Source: Bacteroidales bacterium (GTDB lineage Bacteria; Bacteroidota; Bacteroidia; Bacteroidales; UBA932). From it: a stretch of DNA of 43,254 bases. A program made the translations under genes and the position numbers. The notes beneath the pieces were generated by a model that saw only the letters and a program-made list of their open reading frames with translations, was not told the DNA's origin and did no database searches. Positions 30,105 through 38,589 of this stretch are shown piece after piece (the first letter of the stretch is position 1; each line of letters begins with the position of its first letter). The stretch covers positions 1-43,254 of the forward strand of contig JABUTT010000243.1 in NCBI GenBank assembly GCA_021443515.1, in the 5' to 3' direction.

Positions 30105-33100
30105 ATGAAACGCCTTGCCCTTGTCCTTGCGGCGATGACAACCGTTATGTTCGCCTGCAAACAGGAAATTCCCGAAAAACCTGAAGAAAAAACTCTTGAC
30201 GTCTTCAAGCCTGTGCAAAATGAATTTGTGCTGGTGAAAGGCGAAACTGCACAAGTCGAGTTAGAGTCCTCCATAGCTCTTAAAGAACTCGAAATTGACT
30301 GGTTATCCTCAGATACAAAAGTAGTGAGTGTGAGCGACGGCGGCCTTATCACAGCAAAAAGTGAGGGCGAAGCCGAGGTTACAGCCATAGTGAACAAATA
30401 TGGAAACGAGGCTGTGGTCAAGGTGACTGTGGCTGCTGTAAAGGTCGAAATTTCGCCTGCATCCGACACTTTGGCAATTGCCGACAAACTCAAGTTTACC
30501 ACCCTCGTTGAGCCTAAGGACCTCCCTCTCGTTTGGACTTCTTCCGCTCTTTCTGTAGCGATGGTCAATCAGGAAGGCGAACTTACAGCCGTAGGCGCGG
30601 GTATAGCGAACATCAAGGCTGAGAACGAGGCAAGCAAGGCTGCAGGAGCCTCAAAAATCCTTGTGGCCGATATGAAACTCACCACTAAGGTCGCATCTCT
30701 CGTGGAACTCTCAACTTCCACATTCAAGGTTACAACCTATCCTCCGGTTTATGATCCTGAGATTATCTGGGAGTCTTCCGACCCTGCGGTAGCGACAGTT
30801 TCCCCTGAGGGCGTGGTTACGGCAGTAAAGGCCGGTAAAACCACGATTTCCGCTACAACTGCCTGCAAACCTGCAATCAAGGTCTCAAGCGACCTGACGG
30901 TATCTATATATCAGTATTTTTCCTCAGGCGAGGGCACGGAGGCTTCTCCATTCGTAATCAAGACGGCTGCAGAACTCAAAAAATGGTCTGACATAGCGAA
31001 TGGTACTGCACCGAATCCTAAGGAAATAGACTTCACGAAGGCATATTTTGAACTCGGTGCCGATATCGATATGAAATCGACCTCTTTCGCTGCAATTCCT
31101 ACATTCTCGGGTAGTTTCGACGGCAAGAGCCACGTTATACGCAATCTCACAATATCTGAGGCAACGGCAAATCCTTTGGGCTTCTTCAGGGAAATCAGCG
31201 ATGCAAGAATCAAAGACCTCTCGCTGAGCGAAATAAATATAACAAGCACGAGCACAACCCAGCTTTATGTAGGCTCGCTTGCGGGCAAGGCTGAAAACTC
31301 CACAATAACCAATGTCGATGTGACAGGCGTTGTTGTCTCAGCAGGCAAGGGAACCATTCCTCTTGGAGGCAGCGTGGTCGTATCGGGCGGCGTTGTGGGC
31401 CAGAGCACGGGCTGCACGATAGATGGTTCAGACCTTCGTCTTTATATCAGTTCGCAAGGCCAGTATATTGGCGGCGTGGCAGGACTTTGCTACGGCAAGA
31501 CTGTAATCAAGAACTGCAAACTGGGCAAAGGTTCGGAACTTATGTGTCTTATGAACAATGCCGGAGGTATTGCCGGGGCAATACTGGAAGAAACAGAGGT
31601 TTCCGACTGCGAGTGCCACGGAGCGGTAAAAGGCAAATATGCAATGGTCGGCGGTATCGTGGGCCAGGTGTTCTGCGGATCGGTCAAGAATTGCCTTGTA
31701 AGCAGCAGCGCATCCGTCCTTGGCGATGTAGGCAACGCAACGGCGGCTGATTCATACGCGGGAGTCGGCGGAGTCGTGGGTAAAATCAATGTAACTTCTA
31801 CAAGCAAGAAGGCAGTTATCGAGAACTGCTCGGTATATTGCGATGTGACCGCTAACGACACCATAGGCGGTATAGTAGGTTTCACGGCAAGCGCAATCGA
31901 TGTTCCAACAGCCATAGTGAACTGCCTCTATTCCGGCAAGCTTACTGCCCTTTACAAGAATAATTACGCTTATTCTCTTGCCGGAGGTATCGTCGGTTGG
32001 GCGGGCAATCCTGCAAATGCCGTGCTTTACATTGCAAACTGCGCTTGTATAGTAAAAGGCATAGTCACCAACATCGTCGCTGCTACAAGTGGTTGTGTGG
32101 GCGGACTCTTCGGATATTCCCAGAACAAGAACGACATCACTTCCTGCTATTCGACAATTACGGCAGACCAGATTGTGACAACCGACGGAGCTCAGATAGC
32201 CACGACTTCAATGGCAAACTACGGAGGCCTTGCAGGTCGCTCTGCTGGCAATGCTTCAGGAAATGAGTATAATCAGTGCTACTATTCATCTGCTGTCAAG
32301 GCTGTCGGTATGGGTGCATCCTCTCAGACTCTCGATAATGCTTACGCAGTAGAATCTCTCAAAGAGGCAAGTGTAAAGACTGGTCTTGAGAGCGGAAGTT
32401 CAGCCTTCAATGCCCGCAGTCTCGGCTTCACTGCAAGTTCATGGACTACAAATACAGACGGTTATTTCGTGCCTTCGACAGTAAAACCGGACACCAATCC
32501 GGGCGGAGGAACTCCACTCAAGGTGAGCCTTATCGGAGACTCTATTTCTACATTCAATGGCTATCTGCCAACGGGCTACAATACATTCTATCCTACCGGC
32601 GATGTGGTTTCGGCATCCCAAACCTATTGGTATCGTCTCATCTACAACAATATGCAGAATGCGGTTCTTGAGAAGAACATTGCCTGGACAGGAACTCTTG
32701 TAACCCGTTCACTCAACACTGCTATGGCGAGCCAGCATTGGTATGGCCACGATTTCAATGCCCGTTTCATCAAGGACGGTATGGGAAATCCTGATGTTAT
32801 CCTCGTTCACGGCGGTACGAACGATGTAAGTAGCCGCGGCTACAACGAGGCGCAGGTGAAACTCTACAAGAGTCTTGCGACAAATGGTTCTGCCTATCCT
32901 TCAGACGCAGAATTTGCTGAGGTATTTGCAGTTGTGGATGCAGCCGCAACCCGCGTTCAGCTTGAGGCTTTGCCTGACACAACCTTCGTTGAGGCCTATA
33001 CCAAACTCATAGCCCTCATCCATCAGCAGTATCCATCAGCAAAGGTGGTTATGCTCATCGGAGACTATCTCCCTGAGGGAGCGCGTCAGTCAGTTCTTAA

Positions 33101-33278
33101 AATAGCCGCCCACTACAACAGCCTCTATGGCTACAGGGTTGTGGACTTCGTGGCAAGCAACGGCTTCCAAAGCAGCAAATATATCACTAAGGCCACAGGT
33201 TGCCACCCTGATTCCAATGGTTTCAAATGGATGGCAGACCAGATTTACAAAGAAGTTGGATCTTATATCGAACAATAA
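30105..33278 (+). CDS. Multidomain lipoprotein: Big2-like repeats, GLUG-like repeats, C-terminal SGNH/GDSL hydrolase
   Basis: MKRLALVLAAMTTVMFAC; Big2-like VTAVKAGKTTISA; GLUG-like GGVVGQSTGCTIDGSDL, GGIVGQVFCGSVKNCLV; C-terminal VSLIGDSISTFNGY, VILVHGGTNDVSS, ATGCHPDSNGFKWMAD. Confidence 0.82.
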   Translation: MKRLALVLAAMTTVMFACKQEIPEKPEEKTLDVFKPVQNEFVLVKGETAQVELESSIALKELEIDWLSSDTKVVSVSDGGLITAKSEGEAEVTAIVNKYGNEAVVKVTVAAVKVEISPASDTLAIADKLKFTTLVEPKDLPLVWTSSALSVAMVNQEGELTAVGAGIANIKAENEASKAAGASKILVADMKLTTKVASLVELSTSTFKVTTYPPVYDPEIIWESSDPAVATVSPEGVVTAVKAGKTTISATTACKPAIKVSSDLTVSIYQYFSSGEGTEASPFVIKTAAELKKWSDIANGTAPNPKEIDFTKAYFELGADIDMKSTSFAAIPTFSGSFDGKSHVIRNLTISEATANPLGFFREISDARIKDLSLSEINITSTSTTQLYVGSLAGKAENSTITNVDVTGVVVSAGKGTIPLGGSVVVSGGVVGQSTGCTIDGSDLRLYISSQGQYIGGVAGLCYGKTVIKNCKLGKGSELMCLMNNAGGIAGAILEETEVSDCECHGAVKGKYAMVGGIVGQVFCGSVKNCLVSSSASVLGDVGNATAADSYAGVGGVVGKINVTSTSKKAVIENCSVYCDVTANDTIGGIVGFTASAIDVPTAIVNCLYSGKLTALYKNNYAYSLAGGIVGWAGNPANAVLYIANCACIVKGIVTNIVAATSGCVGGLFGYSQNKNDITSCYSTITADQIVTTDGAQIATTSMANYGGLAGRSAGNASGNEYNQCYYSSAVKAVGMGASSQTLDNAYAVESLKEASVKTGLESGSSAFNARSLGFTASSWTTNTDGYFVPSTVKPDTNPGGGTPLKVSLIGDSISTFNGYLPTGYNTFYPTGDVVSASQTYWYRLIYNNMQNAVLEKNIAWTGTLVTRSLNTAMASQHWYGHDFNARFIKDGMGNPDVILVHGGTNDVSSRGYNEAQVKLYKSLATNGSAYPSDAEFAEVFAVVDAAATRVQLEALPDTTFVEAYTKLIALIHQQYPSAKVVMLIGDYLPEGARQSVLKIAAHYNSLYGYRVVDFVASNGFQSSKYITKATGCHPDSNGFKWMADQIYKEVGSYIEQ

Positions 33279-33305
33279 TCCCCAGAAAAAATCAATTCTT
33301 AACTC

Positions 33306-33956
33306 ATGAAAATCGATAAATTTCTTCAGTTGTTTGTGGTGAAGGAGAAACGCTTCTTCCCACTCTTCACAGAGTCTGCCGAGAACATCCTTAAGGCAGC
33401 AAATCTTCTTCTCGAACAGACCAAGGAGGAGGATGCTCTCAAACGTCGCACCTACGCTCACCTCATCAAAGAGTGTGAAACAAAGGGTGACAGGATAACC
33501 GATACAATAGTCGGAGAAATCCTTGCGGCCTTCGTGACTCCTTTTGACCGTGACGATATCCACCAGCTTGCAGAGGGAATGGACACCTTCCTCGACTGCT
33601 TGAGAGACTGCTCGAAGAAGATAGCAATTTATCAGCCCAAGGCTTGTTCAAAGAAACTGATAGAAATTGCGGAATATCTCGTGAAGGATGCTGAAACCAT
33701 TGTGGAAATCACAAAACATTTCGACTCTATGCGTGATGACGTGAAGATTCTCAATGGACTTTGCGATACTCTGAAGGAGAATGAGCATATAGTTGACGAC
33801 ATCTTCGAAAGTTATATGTCCAATCTCTTTGAGATGGAGAAAGATGCTGTGGAACTTGTCAAGAAGAAGAATATCGTGGAAATTCTCGAAGATTCGACCG
33901 ATACGGCAAAAACCCTTTCCAACACTATCCGCAGCATAGTTGTCAAGATGAGTTAA
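33306..33956 (+). CDS. DUF47 / PhoU-like phosphate transport accessory protein
   Basis: About 216 aa helical protein directly upstream of PiT; FAAFVTPFDRDDIHQLAEGMDTFLDCL is a DUF47 hallmark. Confidence 0.92.
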   Translation: MKIDKFLQLFVVKEKRFFPLFTESAENILKAANLLLEQTKEEDALKRRTYAHLIKECETKGDRITDTIVGEILAAFVTPFDRDDIHQLAEGMDTFLDCLRDCSKKIAIYQPKACSKKLIEIAEYLVKDAETIVEITKHFDSMRDDVKILNGLCDTLKENEHIVDDIFESYMSNLFEMEKDAVELVKKKNIVEILEDSTDTAKTLSNTIRSIVVKMS

Positions 33957-33957
33957 G

Positions 33958-35058
33958 ATGGTAGCGATAGTCCTCATAACGGCGCTCATTGCGCTCATTT
34001 TCAGTTTTACAAATGGAATGAACGATGCTGCAAACTGCATCGCTTCGGTCGTTGCCACAAAGGCTCTGTCTCCAAAGGTGGCGGTTGCCTGGGCTGCAAT
34101 CTGGATATTCTCCGCCCTTTTCGTCTTTGATATGACGGTTGCTTCGACTATGGGCAAGGGTATTGTTTCGGAAAACTGCATAGATGTATATGTCATCCTT
34201 TCGGCCCTTCTTGGCTCAGTTTTCTGGATTTTCACCTGCACCAAACTCGGGCTTCCAATTTCGGCTTCACACGCTCTCATAGGCGGTCTCATCGGTCCGG
34301 TATGGTTTGTTTACGGCAGCCAGTACCTCGTCACAAGCGGCATTTTCCTCATCATTGCCTTCATCGTGATTTCCCCTCTTTTGGGTATCATTCTCGGCTT
34401 CTTCTTAAATTGCCTCTTTATGGCGATATTCAAAAAACGTAATGCCAAGAAGGTGGATAAGGGCTTCCGAACAATGCAGCTGGTTTCAAGCGCGGCCTTT
34501 TCCCTTGGCTTCGGAGGAAATGACGGTCAGAAGACTATGGGTATAATAGCCATTCTCTTCGCCTCTGCTTTCGCTTCCAATCCCGACAATGCCGTGATGC
34601 AGTTCCTCTATGGCAACGGAGCTGTTCACGCAGGAGCCTATCTTGCTGATGGAACGGCAGTTGAAGGCGCTGCGTTCTTCGTTCCGACCTGGCTGAAACT
34701 CGTATGCTACGGCCTAATTTCCCTTGGCACCGTAACAGGCGGTTGGAAGGTTATACGCACCCTCGGAGACGGACTTAGCAAACTTTATCCGGTGTCAGGC
34801 TTCTGCGCCGAGACTTCGGGAGCAATCACCCTCATTCTCACAGCAGTCGTAGGTATCCCAGTAAGCACCACCCACACCATCACAGGCTCCATAATCGGAA
34901 CAGGTCTTACTCGCGGCTTCAAGTCAGTGAAATGGATGACGGCAAAGAACATCGTATGGGCATGGGTTCTCACCATCCCTGCAGTAATCGTCGTTTCCGG
35001 TCTCATCTACCTTGCAATGGTCCACTGGTTCGGTGCCCCAGTAAAAGTCTTACCGTAA
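33958..35058 (+). CDS. Inorganic phosphate transporter, PiT family
   Basis: FSFTNGMNDAANCIASVVATKAL, LPISASHALIGGLIG, GFGGNDGQKTMG, GIPVSTTHTITGSIIGTG. Confidence 0.95.
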   Translation: MVAIVLITALIALIFSFTNGMNDAANCIASVVATKALSPKVAVAWAAIWIFSALFVFDMTVASTMGKGIVSENCIDVYVILSALLGSVFWIFTCTKLGLPISASHALIGGLIGPVWFVYGSQYLVTSGIFLIIAFIVISPLLGIILGFFLNCLFMAIFKKRNAKKVDKGFRTMQLVSSAAFSLGFGGNDGQKTMGIIAILFASAFASNPDNAVMQFLYGNGAVHAGAYLADGTAVEGAAFFVPTWLKLVCYGLISLGTVTGGWKVIRTLGDGLSKLYPVSGFCAETSGAITLILTAVVGIPVSTTHTITGSIIGTGLTRGFKSVKWMTAKNIVWAWVLTIPAVIVVSGLIYLAMVHWFGAPVKVLP

Positions 35059-35062
35059 TAGT

Positions 35063-36349
35063 ATGAAAATACTGATAATAAACGGCAGTCCGAAGGGTAA
35101 GTATTCAACTACACTTCATTCCTGCCTTTTTCTTGAAAAGAAGTATCCGGAACATTCGTTTTCATATTTGAATGCCGGAGTGAAAATCAAATCGTTGGAG
35201 AAGGACTTTTCTCCTGCTCTTGAAGCGATTTCCTCGGCAGACTTGATAGTGTTCAGTTACCCTGTATACACTTTCCTTGCCCCGAGCCAACTCCACCGCT
35301 TCATTGAACTTATGAAGGAGTCAGGAGTCGATTTTTCCTCCAAGATTGCCACGCAGATTACCACTTCTAAGCATTTTTACGACATAACCGCTCATCGTTT
35401 CGTCACCGACAACTGCGCAGATATGGGAATCAGGACCTTGGAGGGATTTTCTGCAGACATGGACGATATTCTTACTGAGAAAGGCCGGAAACAGGTATGC
35501 GACTGGTTTGAAATGACTCAGTGGAGAATCTCTCCTGCTGGCGTTACGGCCAAAGACAAGTCCGCTTTCAAGGCAGTCATCGTAGCCGATTTCGGTCCGG
35601 ATGGTCAGTATAAGCAACTGAAGGCTATGGTGGACTCTTTCGTGAGCATTTTCCCGTTTGAGTGCGATGTAATTGACATTCAGGATTTTCCTTTTCAGGG
35701 AGGCTGCATCAGCTGTTTTAACTGCGCGTCAACCGGAAAGTGCTTCTACAAGGACGGCTTCGATGATTATCTCCGCAATGTGATTCATAAACACGATGCG
35801 ATTCTATATGCCTTCAAAATCAAGGATCATTCAATGGGAACCCGATTCAAGATTTATGACGACAGGCAGTTCTGCAACGGCCACAGAACCGTGACTATGG
35901 GAACGCCATTCGGCTACATCGTGGACGGCGACTACTCGAAGGAAGAAAATCTCAGGATGTTGCTTGAGGCACGCGCCCAGGTTGGTGGCAATTTCCTTGC
36001 AGGTGTAGCGACGACTGAGGCCGGCTCAATCTCCCTCACCGAACTGTCAAACACGGTTTGCTATGCTTTGGAGCACAAAATTGCTCCTCCACAGAATTTC
36101 CTTGGAGTCGGCGGTATGAAGATATTCCGTGACCTGATATACCAAATGAGGGGAATGATGCGTGCCGACCATAAATTCTTCAAGAGCCACGGCCAATACG
36201 ACTTCCCTCAGAAAAAGTGGAAAACCTCCCTTTTGATGTATCTCGTCGGCTGGATGATGGGCAACCGCTCCCTCAAAGCAAAAATGGGCAACAAACTCAA
36301 CGAAGGCATGATCTCCGCCTACAAAAAAGTCGTCGACGAGGTGGAGTAA
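35063..36349 (+). CDS. Double flavodoxin-like NAD(P)H/FMN-dependent oxidoreductase family protein
   Basis: N-terminal MKILIINGSPKGKYSTT...LIVFSYPVYTFLAPSQL; second half KAVIVADFGPDGQYKQLKAMV...FPFQGGCISCFNCASTGKCFYKDGFDDYL resembles NADPH-FMN reductase-like proteins. Confidence 0.75.
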   Translation: MKILIINGSPKGKYSTTLHSCLFLEKKYPEHSFSYLNAGVKIKSLEKDFSPALEAISSADLIVFSYPVYTFLAPSQLHRFIELMKESGVDFSSKIATQITTSKHFYDITAHRFVTDNCADMGIRTLEGFSADMDDILTEKGRKQVCDWFEMTQWRISPAGVTAKDKSAFKAVIVADFGPDGQYKQLKAMVDSFVSIFPFECDVIDIQDFPFQGGCISCFNCASTGKCFYKDGFDDYLRNVIHKHDAILYAFKIKDHSMGTRFKIYDDRQFCNGHRTVTMGTPFGYIVDGDYSKEENLRMLLEARAQVGGNFLAGVATTEAGSISLTELSNTVCYALEHKIAPPQNFLGVGGMKIFRDLIYQMRGMMRADHKFFKSHGQYDFPQKKWKTSLLMYLVGWMMGNRSLKAKMGNKLNEGMISAYKKVVDEVE

Positions 36350-36358
36350 CAGAATCTT

Positions 36359-36406
36359 CTTCGTAGTTTTCTTCGTAGTTTTCTTCGTAGTTTTCTTCGT
36401 AGTTTT
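36359..36406. repeat. Perfect 12-bp tandem repeat, 4 copies (CTTCGTAGTTTT; EENY on minus strand)
   Basis: CTTCGTAGTTTT x4 with partial CTTCT on the right; one minus frame reads EENYEENYEENYEENYEE. Confidence 0.95.
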
Positions 36407-36583
36407 CTTCTCTATAAACCGTAGGAACAATAATTCTGGCTTGTCCCGCGGAAACCAATTTGGTTATCGAATTCAAAATATTCGAGACAATAGCGATATA
36501 ATGAATCATATCAGAGAAAATTCAGGTTATTATAAATTTCTGTTAGAGATATTAGATGAATATGACAAGGTCTAGCTATATGG

Positions 36584-36645
36584 CTAAATTTTTGCGATTA
36601 AGGGGCTGAAATTGTTAAATTTCTGCGATTAAGCCAAGAATTTTG
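36584..36645. repeat. Direct repeat, two imperfect 31-bp units
   Basis: CTAAATTTTTGCGATTAAG (36584) and TTAAATTTCTGCGATTAAG (36615) are 17/19 identical, offset by 31 bp. Confidence 0.85.
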
Positions 36646-36672
36646 CAGAAAAGAATAATGTTCTTATCTTTG
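36642..36672 (+). promoter_or_regulatory. Consensus Bacteroidetes primary-sigma promoter
   Basis: TTTG (36642-36645), 19-bp spacer, TATCTTTG (36665-36672), matching TTTG-N19-TAnnTTTG. Confidence 0.65.
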
Positions 36673-36673
36673 C

Positions 36674-36693
36674 AGTGACGTTATAACGTCACT
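36674..36693. repeat. Perfect 20-bp palindrome AGTGACGTTATAACGTCACT
   Basis: Self-reverse-complementary; overlaps the thiD stop codon (36689-36691). Confidence 0.95.
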
Positions 36694-37507
36694 TCCAGAA
36701 TTCCCAGAAGTGTTTGACAGGGCCGTGACCGTGGCCTATGCTGTAGGTTGAGCCTTCTTCAATAGCATTGGAAATATAGTGTTTTGCCTCTATTGCGGCA
36801 TTGTGGAGCGAATAGCCTTTTGCAAGACCGGCTGCGATGGCAGAGGAGAGGGTGCAACCTGTGCCGTGGGTGTTGGGAGTGTAGATGCGCTTGGAGTTGA
36901 GAAGATAAATTTCATCATCCTCAGCATTGTAGAACACATCTTGAAGATTGTCGTCTGTGAGGTGTCCTGCCTTGAGAAAGACTGAAACCTTGTTTGCCCC
37001 ACCAAGTTTTGAAAGTTTGCGGGCAAAAGCAGGGAGTTCTTCTTGCGATGTTATCTTTTCCCCGAGGAGGATTTCTGCCTCCGGGATGTTTGGAGTGATG
37101 ATTCTTGCTCTTGGAATAAGTATCTTTGTCAGGGATTCAATAGCCTCGTCCTCAATGAGTTTATGGCCCGAAGTTGACACCATAACAGGGTCGAGAACAA
37201 TGTTCGGAGCATTGAACTTGTCGAGCATATCTCTTGTTGCGCGCACTACTTCCGAAGAATGCAGCATACCGATCTTTACGGCATCGGTGCCTATGTCGCT
37301 CAGAACGGAAGCAATCTGGCCCTTCAATATCTCGATAGGAACGGCGTGTACGGCCTCAACCCCGAGCGTATTCTGGACAGTTACCGCCGTGATGGCACAG
37401 GAAGCATAGCATCCGAGCGCCGAAATTGTCTTTATGTCTGCCTGGATTCCTGCTCCTCCGCCAGAATCGCTGCCTGCAATGGTAAGTACTTTGTTATATT
37501 CTTTCAT
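36689..37507 (-). CDS. thiD: Hydroxymethylpyrimidine / phosphomethylpyrimidine kinase
   Basis: VLTIAGSDSGGGAGIQADIKTISALG, VLDPVMVSTSGHKL, NTHGTGCTLSSAIAAGLAKG. Confidence 0.95.
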   Translation of the reverse strand: MKEYNKVLTIAGSDSGGGAGIQADIKTISALGCYASCAITAVTVQNTLGVEAVHAVPIEILKGQIASVLSDIGTDAVKIGMLHSSEVVRATRDMLDKFNAPNIVLDPVMVSTSGHKLIEDEAIESLTKILIPRARIITPNIPEAEILLGEKITSQEELPAFARKLSKLGGANKVSVFLKAGHLTDDNLQDVFYNAEDDEIYLLNSKRIYTPNTHGTGCTLSSAIAAGLAKGYSLHNAAIEAKHYISNAIEEGSTYSIGHGHGPVKHFWEFWK

Positions 37508-37521
37508 TGTATTAGTTTTGC

Positions 37522-38589
37522 TTAAAAATGTGTAAAACCTTTTATATTTAGATCAATCTCCCGGCCTTCCTTGAGGTAGGTGATGTGTGGCGTGCCTTTG
37601 ATGATTCTGCCAACAGGGGTTATTGGCGTGCCGGGTATTGCCTTTGTGATTTCGGTCGGGATTTCGGGGCTGCAAGTAAAAAGAAGTTCATAGTCTTCGC
37701 CTGACTTCAGCGCTAAAATTTCGGGATTCCAGTCTTTGCTTGTCGCAGCCACATCGCTGTTCCCCCTTGGGGCCGCCTTCTCGTTCTCCAAAGCCTTGAA
37801 CTCCTCGCATACGCTCTTCAACTCTTGAGATAGGGGCAGACGGTCAATGTCGATTTGTGCCGCCACTCTTGATGCCTTGAGTATATGACCAAGGTCTGAT
37901 GCAAGCCCGTCTGAAATATCCATCATTGCGTGAACTTCGCTCAGCCCTTGAAGCATGAGACCTTCATGAATGCGTGGCGTAGGCTCATAGTGGCGGCGGC
38001 GAAGATAATCCTGCTCCGGATTGCTGCCTTTGATACCTTTAAGCACGAGATTCAGTCCTGCTCCGGAGTCGCCGAGAGTGCCTGTGACGCAAATTATATC
38101 GCCCTCTTTGGCGGTGCTGCGCAGTTTTGCCGCTCCGTGGGGAATGGTTCCAAGTACGGCGAGATTTATTGCAATCGGTCCTTTGGAAGAAGTCGTGTCG
38201 CCTCCGAGAAGAGGGACTCGGTATTCTTCGCTGATTTTTTTGTAGCCTTCGACGAAGCTTTCAATCCATGAGGTATCGAGAGAAGAGGGGAGGGCAATCG
38301 AAAGGAAGGTCCCGACGGGCTTGCCTCCCATTGCTGCTATGTCGCTAAGATTCACTGCAACGCTTTTCCATCCAATCTGCCACGCCTCAGCATCTGAACG
38401 CAGGAAATGCACGTCCTCAACGAGCAAATCAGTGGTCACGAGAATGTCGTTTTCCCCCTGCGGAATCACTGCGCAATCGTCTCCAATGCCGAGAACATCT
38501 CCTCCTCCGCCAAGCCCGCTGTTTAGGAACTTGTCGCGAATAAGTTCAATGAGACCGAACTCTCCCAAAGATGAAATTTTATTCTCCAT
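37522..38589 (-). CDS. thiL: Thiamine-monophosphate kinase
   Basis: GIGDDCAVIPQ, TTDLLVEDVHF, VNLSDIAAMGGKPV, MDISDGLASDLGHI. Likely start MENKISSLGEF at 38589, overlapping the upstream stop by 11 bp (ATGGAGAATAA). Confidence 0.93.
   Translation of the reverse strand: MENKISSLGEFGLIELIRDKFLNSGLGGGGDVLGIGDDCAVIPQGENDILVTTDLLVEDVHFLRSDAEAWQIGWKSVAVNLSDIAAMGGKPVGTFLSIALPSSLDTSWIESFVEGYKKISEEYRVPLLGGDTTSSKGPIAINLAVLGTIPHGAAKLRSTAKEGDIICVTGTLGDSGAGLNLVLKGIKGSNPEQDYLRRRHYEPTPRIHEGLMLQGLSEVHAMMDISDGLASDLGHILKASRVAAQIDIDRLPLSQELKSVCEEFKALENEKAAPRGNSDVAATSKDWNPEILALKSGEDYELLFTCSPEIPTEITKAIPGTPITPVGRIIKGTPHITYLKEGREIDLNIKGFTHF

Noticed and set aside
36297-36509. Minus-strand EENY ORF as a real gene
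   Set aside because: Short, low complexity, and its C-terminus is antisense to the flavodoxin-like gene; kept only as a repeat/remnant observation.
36584-36645. Possible minimal CRISPR array
   Set aside because: Only two imperfect units in direct abutment, no unique spacers, no cas genes in the window.
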